From Amycolatopsis nigrescens CSC17Ta-90 (GTDB lineage Bacteria; Actinomycetota; Actinomycetes; Mycobacteriales; Pseudonocardiaceae), in assembly GCF_000384315.1 (NCBI RefSeq), contig NZ_ARVW01000001.1:5332157-5396156 (forward strand): a stretch of 64,000 bases of DNA, in the 5' to 3' direction. The notes under the pieces are model-generated. The model made no database searches and was not told the origin of the DNA. It saw nothing but the letters and a program-made list of their open reading frames with translations. This document shows, one piece after another, positions 59,261-64,000 of this stretch. A program made the translations under genes and the position numbers. The stretch's first letter is position 1. Each line of letters starts with the position of its first letter.

Positions 59261-59830
59261 TTACGACTGCTGTCGAGGGCGCAGACCGTCGACGATGACC
59301 GTGACGATCGTGTGCGCCCGCGTGTCCCACTCCGCTTCGGGTATGCGGGACAACGCCCCCAAGAGCAGGATGACGTCCGCGGCGTCGACCTCTTCGCGCA
59401 CTTGGCCGGCGGCTTTTCCCTGATCGAGCAGCATGCCGAGCGCTTCGTCGAGCCGGTGGTGCTGGCCCGAGTAGAGGTCGCGCCAGGCCGATGCCTCGAT
59501 CGCCGCCATGACACCGCGTTTGACCCGCGCGTACTCGACCAGCCGCTGCAGCCAGCAGGTCAGCGCCCGCAGCGGAGGATGCTCTGCCAGCAGCGGTGTC
59601 ACGGCCTCGACGAGCTGGGTCAGCTCGTACCGGTACACCTCCGCCAGCAGGTGCTCGCGGGTCGGAAAGTGCCGATAGAGCGTGCCCTGTCCCACGCCGG
59701 CCGCCTTGGCGACGCCGTGCAGCTTCAGGTCGGCGGCCGCACCGTTGGACCTGCTCAGCTCGGCCCGCGCGACCTCGACGATGCGATCCCGATTGGCGAC
59801 CGCGTCCGACCGGCGCTCACGACTCGACAC
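59261..59830 (-). CDS. TetR-family repressor
   Basis: A 189-residue repressor with helix-turn-helix LKLHGVAKAAGVGQGTLYRHFPTREHLLAEVY (about 35-66). GTG start. Divergent from a short-chain dehydrogenase gene across a long inverted repeat. Confidence 0.92.
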   Translation of the reverse strand: MSSRERRSDAVANRDRIVEVARAELSRSNGAAADLKLHGVAKAAGVGQGTLYRHFPTREHLLAEVYRYELTQLVEAVTPLLAEHPPLRALTCWLQRLVEYARVKRGVMAAIEASAWRDLYSGQHHRLDEALGMLLDQGKAAGQVREEVDAADVILLLGALSRIPEAEWDTRAHTIVTVIVDGLRPRQQS

Positions 59831-59862
59831 GGCGCTACCTCACCTTCCCGTCTAGTAAAGCG

Positions 59863-59904
59863 GACAACTGCCCGGTACCGTGGAGTGGTAACCGGACAGT
59901 TGTC
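59863..59904. promoter_or_regulatory. TetR operator between divergent TetR and SDR genes
   Basis: GACAACTGCCCGGTACC and GGTAACCGGACAGTTGTC form an imperfect inverted repeat with 17-18 nt arms; GACAACTG/CAGTTGTC is exact. Confidence 0.72.
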
Positions 59905-59927
59905 AGTTTAGGTCAGGAGGCGTCTCG

Positions 59928-60665
59928 ATGAGCAGGCTGGACAAGGTCGTCGCGATCACCGGAGCCAGCAGCGGGATCGGCGCGGCGACCGCGCAGGAGC
60001 TGGCGACCCGTGGTGCGGCCGTCGTACTGGGTGCCCGGCGCACCGACCGGCTCGACTCGCTCGCAGCGCGAATCCGGGCCGAGGGCGGCCGCGCGGAGAT
60101 CCTGGAAGTCGACGTCACCAGGCGCGCCGATCTCGAAGAGCTGGTGGGCCTGGCCGTGCAGCGGTTCGGCCGCCTCGATGTTCTGGTGGGCAATGCCGGA
60201 GTCGCCCGGATAGCGCCCATGGCGGATCTCGACGTGGACGACTGGGGCGCGATGATCGACGTCAACCTGCGCGGTGTCCTGCACGGCATCGCCGCCGCCC
60301 TGCCGGTGTTCCGCCGCCAGGGCAATGGGCACTTCATCACCACCGTGTCGACGTCGGGCCTCAAGATCGTCCCGTCGCAAGCCGTCTACGCGGGCACCAA
60401 GAACGCCGTGCGCACCCTGCTGGAAGCGCTACGCCAGGAGTCCACCGACGGCGTGCTGCGCACGACCTCCATCTCGCCGGGATTCGTGCGCACCGAACTC
60501 GTCGACCACATCGACGACCCCGGGCAGCGGGAGCAGGTCCAGCACACCATGGCGGCACTAGGCATCGGCCCCGATGCCGTGGCGCGCGCCATCGCGTTCG
60601 CCATCGAACAGCCCGATGACGTCGAAATCGGCGACCTGACCATCCGGCCAGCCAGACAAGGCTGA
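59928..60665 (+). CDS. Short-chain dehydrogenase/reductase
   Basis: A 245-residue classical SDR: cofactor motif TGASSGIG (11-18), NAG in VLVGNAGVA, catalytic Ser in TVSTSG and Tyr-x-x-x-Lys in YAGTK. The Arg-Arg after strand 2 suggests NADPH. Ribosome-binding site TCAGGAGG. Regulated by the divergent TetR. Confidence 0.93.
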   Translation: MSRLDKVVAITGASSGIGAATAQELATRGAAVVLGARRTDRLDSLAARIRAEGGRAEILEVDVTRRADLEELVGLAVQRFGRLDVLVGNAGVARIAPMADLDVDDWGAMIDVNLRGVLHGIAAALPVFRRQGNGHFITTVSTSGLKIVPSQAVYAGTKNAVRTLLEALRQESTDGVLRTTSISPGFVRTELVDHIDDPGQREQVQHTMAALGIGPDAVARAIAFAIEQPDDVEIGDLTIRPARQG

Positions 60666-60678
60666 TCGTCGCGCCGCG

Positions 60679-63600
60679 ATGGCCGTCGCCCATGGCAAAA
60701 TCGGCCAGGTGCTGATCGGGATGCTAGGGCCATTCGAGGTTCGAACGGACGACGGCGCCTTCGCCGACGTGCCGGGTGCCCGGTTGCGCGCGCTGTTGGC
60801 CGCCCTCGCGCTCGAACCTGGGCGCGTGGTCTCGAAGGCGACTTTGATCGACTGGATCTGGGCTGAGCAGCCGCCTTCCGAAGCGTCAAATGCCTTGCAG
60901 CGCTTGGTTTCCCGGCTTCGCAAGGTGCTGCCGGACGGGTTGGTCGATGGGCAGCCGGACGGCTACCGGCTGACGGTGGACCCCGACGCCGTCGATGCCG
61001 TGCGGTTCGAGCGGCTGGTCGGTCAGGCGCGTGGTGGCGACGATCCGCAGCGGGTGAAGCTGCTGCGTGAAGCCCTTGGGCTGTGGCGTGGCGGGGCCAT
61101 GCAGGACGTCGGTTTGCCGGACAGCGCGGCGTTCGACGCGGCGGTCACCCGGCTCGAGGGGCTGCGCCTTGCCGCGATGGAGGATCGATTCGAGGCGGAG
61201 ATCCGCCTCGACGGCGGTGCCGGGCTGGTCTCGGAACTGACCGACCTGGTGGTCGCGCATCCGATGCGAGAACGGCTCGCCGCCGCACTGATGCGTGCAC
61301 TCGCCGCGGCCGGCCGCAACACCGACGCGCTGCTCGTGTACCAGCGCACGAAAGAAGCCCTGTCCGACGCGCTGGGCGTCGACCCATCCCCGGAACTGTC
61401 CACATTGCACGTCGCGCTGCTGCGGGGCGAGGTGGGACGGCGGGACGAGAACCGGAAGACCAACCTGCGTGCCGAGCTGACCAGCTATGTCGGCAAGGAG
61501 GCCGATGTCGCCGCGGTCCGCGAGCTCATCGCCGAACATCGGCTCACCACCCTGATCGGACCGGGCGGCTCGGGAAAGACCAGGCTGGCCACGGAAACCT
61601 CGCGCACCTTGCTCGGCGACCAGCCGGACGGGGTCTGGCTGGTCGAGCTCGCGGCCATCGGTACCGACGACGACGTGGCGCAAGCGGCGCTCACCGCGCT
61701 CGGTCTCCGGGACGAGTTGTTCGGCGACGCACCGAACGCGGAGCCGACGGAGCGGTTCATCGCCGCGGTCCGCGAGCGGGCGATGCTGCTGATCCTGGAC
61801 AACTGCGAGCACGTGATCGAGACGGCGGCGGCGTTCGCCCACCGGGCGCTCGGGGAGTGCCGCCGGCTGCGGATCCTGGCGACGAGCCGGGAACTTCTCG
61901 GCATCACCGGTGAGGCGTTGTGGCCGGTAACGCCGCTGGCCTTGCCGGCGGCGGACGCCGGCCCGGACGAGATCGAGTCCGTGCCGGCCGTCCGACTGCT
62001 GCGTGACCGGGCGAGTGCGGTGCGCAAGGATCTCGGGGTCGGTGGGGATGGTGCCGCTCGCACCTCGTCGACGTTGGCGCACGTCTGCCGGGCGCTGGAC
62101 GGGATGCCGCTGGCCATCGAGCTCGCCGCGGCCAGGTTGCGCACCATGTCCCTCGATCAGTTCGCCAGCCGGCTCGACGACCGGTTCCGCCTGCTGACCG
62201 GCGGCAGCCGCACCGCGCTGCCCCGGCACCGGACGTTGCGCGCGATGGTCGACTGGAGCTGGGAGCTGCTCACCGACGCCGAACGGACGGTCCTGCGCAG
62301 GCTCTCGGTGTTCTCGGGCGGGGCGAGCCTGGAAGCGGCCGAGCGGGTCTGCGCCGGCAGCGAAAGCACCGCGGTCGAGCCGGGGCAGGTGTTCGAGTTG
62401 CTCACCGCGCTGACCGAGAAGTCGTTGCTGGTCGCCGCGGGCGATGGCATATCGCGCTACCGGATGCTCGGCACGATCAAGGAGTACGCGGCGCAACGGC
62501 TCGCTGAGGCGGAGGAATCGGACCTGGCGCGCCAAGCGCATCTCGCCTACTTCACCGAACTCGCCGAGACCGCGGAACCGCAGCTTCGCCGTGCCGAGCA
62601 GCTGACCTGGCTCGCCACGCTCAACGCCGAGCACGGCAACATCAGTGCCGCGATGCGTGGTGCGCTCGCGGCCGGGGAGGCGCAGGCGGCGATGCGGCTT
62701 GCGGCGGGCACCGGCTTCTACTGGTGGTTCAGCGGGCGCAAGACCGAAGGCATCGAACTGATCACCGCGGCCACTGAGATGCCCGGTGAGGTGGACGACG
62801 AGACCAGGGCCATCGTATACGCGTTCGTCGTGGGATTCCTGAGTTCCGGGCGGGGGGCCGACCAGTACCAGGCGGAGGAATGGATCCACCAGGTTTACGA
62901 GATCAGCCTGCGGGGGCTGGGCCGCCACCCGGCGATCGGGCCGATCGTCTCGCTGGAGCGCTTGCTACGGGAGCCGGACGCGCCCCTGCGCGCGTGGGAA
63001 CCCTTGCTGGACGACGAAGATCCCTGGGTGCGCGCACTGGGACGGCTGCACCTCGGCAGGACGCGGATCCACCTCGGCCACTCCGGGCGGGACGCGGAAG
63101 CGCACCTTGAGACGGCGCTTGCCGAGTTCCGGGCACTCGGCGAACGGTGGGGCATGTCGTTCGCCCTGACCGAGCTGGCGGATCGCATCGCCACGCGCGG
63201 CGAGTTCGCCGCCGCGTGCGAGTACCTGGAACAGGCGATCGCGGTCGTGACCGAGGTCGGTGCCATCGAGGACGCCATCCGGATCCGGTCGCGACAGGCG
63301 CAAATGTACTGGCTGCTCGGTGACGAGGACGCCGCTGCGGCCGCCATCACCGAGGCGGAACGGCGCGCCCAACGGGTCACCTGGCCGGAAGCGCTGGTGG
63401 AGCTGGCCCTGTCGAAGGCGGAACTCGCTCGCTGGCGAGGCGACGCCGAGGAGGCTCACCGGCAACTCGACATCGCGACGACCTTGCTCGGCGACAAAGC
63501 GGAGAACGTCCGCGCGGGGACGCACGACCTGCTGGGCTACCTCGCCGACGATCTCGGCGAGTCCCGCAAGCACCGCGAAGCGGCCTGGCAGGCGGCGGCC

Positions 63601-63864
63601 GAAGGGGGATACGCGCCCACGATCGCGCAGGTACTCGTCGGGGTCGCGGACCTGGCACTGCGCCGTGACCAGTACGAGCAGGCCGCGCGGCTGCTCGCGG
63701 CGAGTGCCGGCGTGCTCGGACTGCCGGATCGTGCCAACCCGGATGTGGCCCGGATCGAGCAGGCCGCGCGGAACCGCCTCGGCGACACGCGGTTCGCCGA
63801 GGCGGCTCGGGAGGGTGCGGAGACGAGCAGGGATCAGCTTGTCGAGGTCACGCTCGCTTCGTGA
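60679..63864 (+). CDS. SARP/AfsR-type transcriptional regulator (BTAD, NB-ARC, TPR)
   Basis: A 1061-residue regulator: N-terminal winged helix (LRALLAALALEPGRVVSKATLIDWIWAEQPP), BTAD domain (~95-250), NB-ARC ATPase with P-loop IGPGGSGKTRLA and LLILDNCEHVIE, winged-helix spacer, and a long TPR-like C-terminus. The start may be ATG 60679, GTG 60709 or ATG 60721; no ribosome-binding site clearly decides. It follows the SDR gene by 13 nt. Its end overlaps the convergent ABC permease gene by 17 nt. It may control the permease, or a distant cluster. Confidence 0.9.
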   Translation: MAVAHGKIGQVLIGMLGPFEVRTDDGAFADVPGARLRALLAALALEPGRVVSKATLIDWIWAEQPPSEASNALQRLVSRLRKVLPDGLVDGQPDGYRLTVDPDAVDAVRFERLVGQARGGDDPQRVKLLREALGLWRGGAMQDVGLPDSAAFDAAVTRLEGLRLAAMEDRFEAEIRLDGGAGLVSELTDLVVAHPMRERLAAALMRALAAAGRNTDALLVYQRTKEALSDALGVDPSPELSTLHVALLRGEVGRRDENRKTNLRAELTSYVGKEADVAAVRELIAEHRLTTLIGPGGSGKTRLATETSRTLLGDQPDGVWLVELAAIGTDDDVAQAALTALGLRDELFGDAPNAEPTERFIAAVRERAMLLILDNCEHVIETAAAFAHRALGECRRLRILATSRELLGITGEALWPVTPLALPAADAGPDEIESVPAVRLLRDRASAVRKDLGVGGDGAARTSSTLAHVCRALDGMPLAIELAAARLRTMSLDQFASRLDDRFRLLTGGSRTALPRHRTLRAMVDWSWELLTDAERTVLRRLSVFSGGASLEAAERVCAGSESTAVEPGQVFELLTALTEKSLLVAAGDGISRYRMLGTIKEYAAQRLAEAEESDLARQAHLAYFTELAETAEPQLRRAEQLTWLATLNAEHGNISAAMRGALAAGEAQAAMRLAAGTGFYWWFSGRKTEGIELITAATEMPGEVDDETRAIVYAFVVGFLSSGRGADQYQAEEWIHQVYEISLRGLGRHPAIGPIVSLERLLREPDAPLRAWEPLLDDEDPWVRALGRLHLGRTRIHLGHSGRDAEAHLETALAEFRALGERWGMSFALTELADRIATRGEFAAACEYLEQAIAVVTEVGAIEDAIRIRSRQAQMYWLLGDEDAAAAAITEAERRAQRVTWPEALVELALSKAELARWRGDAEEAHRQLDIATTLLGDKAENVRAGTHDLLGYLADDLGESRKHREAAWQAAAEGGYAPTIAQVLVGVADLALRRDQYEQAARLLAASAGVLGLPDRANPDVARIEQAARNRLGDTRFAEAAREGAETSRDQLVEVTLAS

Positions 63865-64000
63865 ACGTGGCGCGCGCCCACAGGTAGCCGAGGAGAGCGA
63901 TCCCGGCGCACCAGGCGATGGCGATGATCGCGTCGCCGGCGTCCGGTGCTCCGTTGAGCAACCCGCGGATGGTCTCGATGATCGGTGTGAAGGGCTGGTA
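63848..64000 (-). CDS. ABC-2-type permease, C-terminal end (cut by window)
   Basis: The last 50 codons encode YQPFTPIIETIRGLLNGAPD, a membrane segment (AIIAIAWCAGIALLGYLWA) and ATFTKRA before the stop. This is the typical end of DrrB-like drug-export permeases. It overlaps convergently with the SARP gene end. Confidence 0.8.
   Translation of the reverse strand, partial: YQPFTPIIETIRGLLNGAPDAGDAIIAIAWCAGIALLGYLWARATFTKRA

Noticed and set aside
1..64000. CRISPR arrays, insertion sequences, integrases or attachment sites
   Set aside because: No spaced repeat array, transposase, integrase or tRNA-end duplication was seen; tRNA-Cys has no adjacent integrase gene.

Overview
The window is a stretch of chromosome from a high-GC Gram-positive actinomycete, most likely Pseudonocardiaceae (Amycolatopsis-like). 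The evidence is the roughly 70% GC with strong G/C at third codon positions, many GTG starts, a helix-turn-helix regulator paired with a DUF397 protein, F420-type chemistry, Tat-type signal peptides, SARP and DUF222-HNH genes. The genus is inferred, not proven. There is no rRNA, CRISPR array, complete insertion sequence or phage.

Region 1 (1-1.95 kb) is a regulatory edge: a DUF397 protein (cut by the window) and an XRE/DUF5753 regulator, divergent from three overlapping small genes across two palindromic operators.

Region 2 (2.0-36.2 kb) looks like a specialised-metabolite gene cluster with many oxidoreductases and transferases but no PKS, NRPS assembly line, terpene synthase or RiPP maturase. 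It holds two paralogous flavin epoxidase-like monooxygenases, an epoxide hydrolase, two berberine-bridge-like oxidases, an F420-type LLM oxidoreductase, a GMC oxidoreductase, an HpaB-type hydroxylase, an acyl-CoA-dehydrogenase-like flavin oxygenase, a ThDP enzyme and a class III aminotransferase. It also holds three methyltransferases, a free-standing condensation enzyme, a phosphotransferase, two paralogous 14-TM exporters, three VOC proteins, an SgcJ-type small protein, a secreted peptidase, a solute-binding protein without signal peptide, and a secreted carboxylesterase-family protein that has lost its whole catalytic triad. Strong hairpin terminators divide it into short transcripts. Recurring upstream motifs (GAAGACGCC; a 32-nt block around TGGAAGTTGG) suggest shared control, yet no regulator lies inside the cluster. 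The plausible logic is epoxidation, hydrolysis, oxidation, amination, methylation and amide/ester coupling of a scaffold made elsewhere, followed by export.

Region 3 (36.2-38.2 kb) is a lower-GC islet: a small secreted beta/gamma-crystallin (killer-toxin-like) protein, a DsbA-like protein with CPHS in place of CPxC, and a tiny Cys-rich ORF.

Region 4 (38.2-64 kb) is ordinary chromosome: DUF4097 and ribbon-helix-helix genes, tRNA-Cys preceded by a 44-residue eight-cysteine ORF and a terminator, a response regulator, several TetR/target pairs with visible operators, secreted hydrolases, LysR/aldo-keto reductase, an alpha/beta-hydrolase lacking Ser and His, GlxA/cupin, a CocE-type hydrolase, a DUF222-HNH protein, a GNAT enzyme, a large secreted GH87-like glucanase, TetR/SDR, a 1061-residue SARP regulator and the end of an ABC-2 permease.
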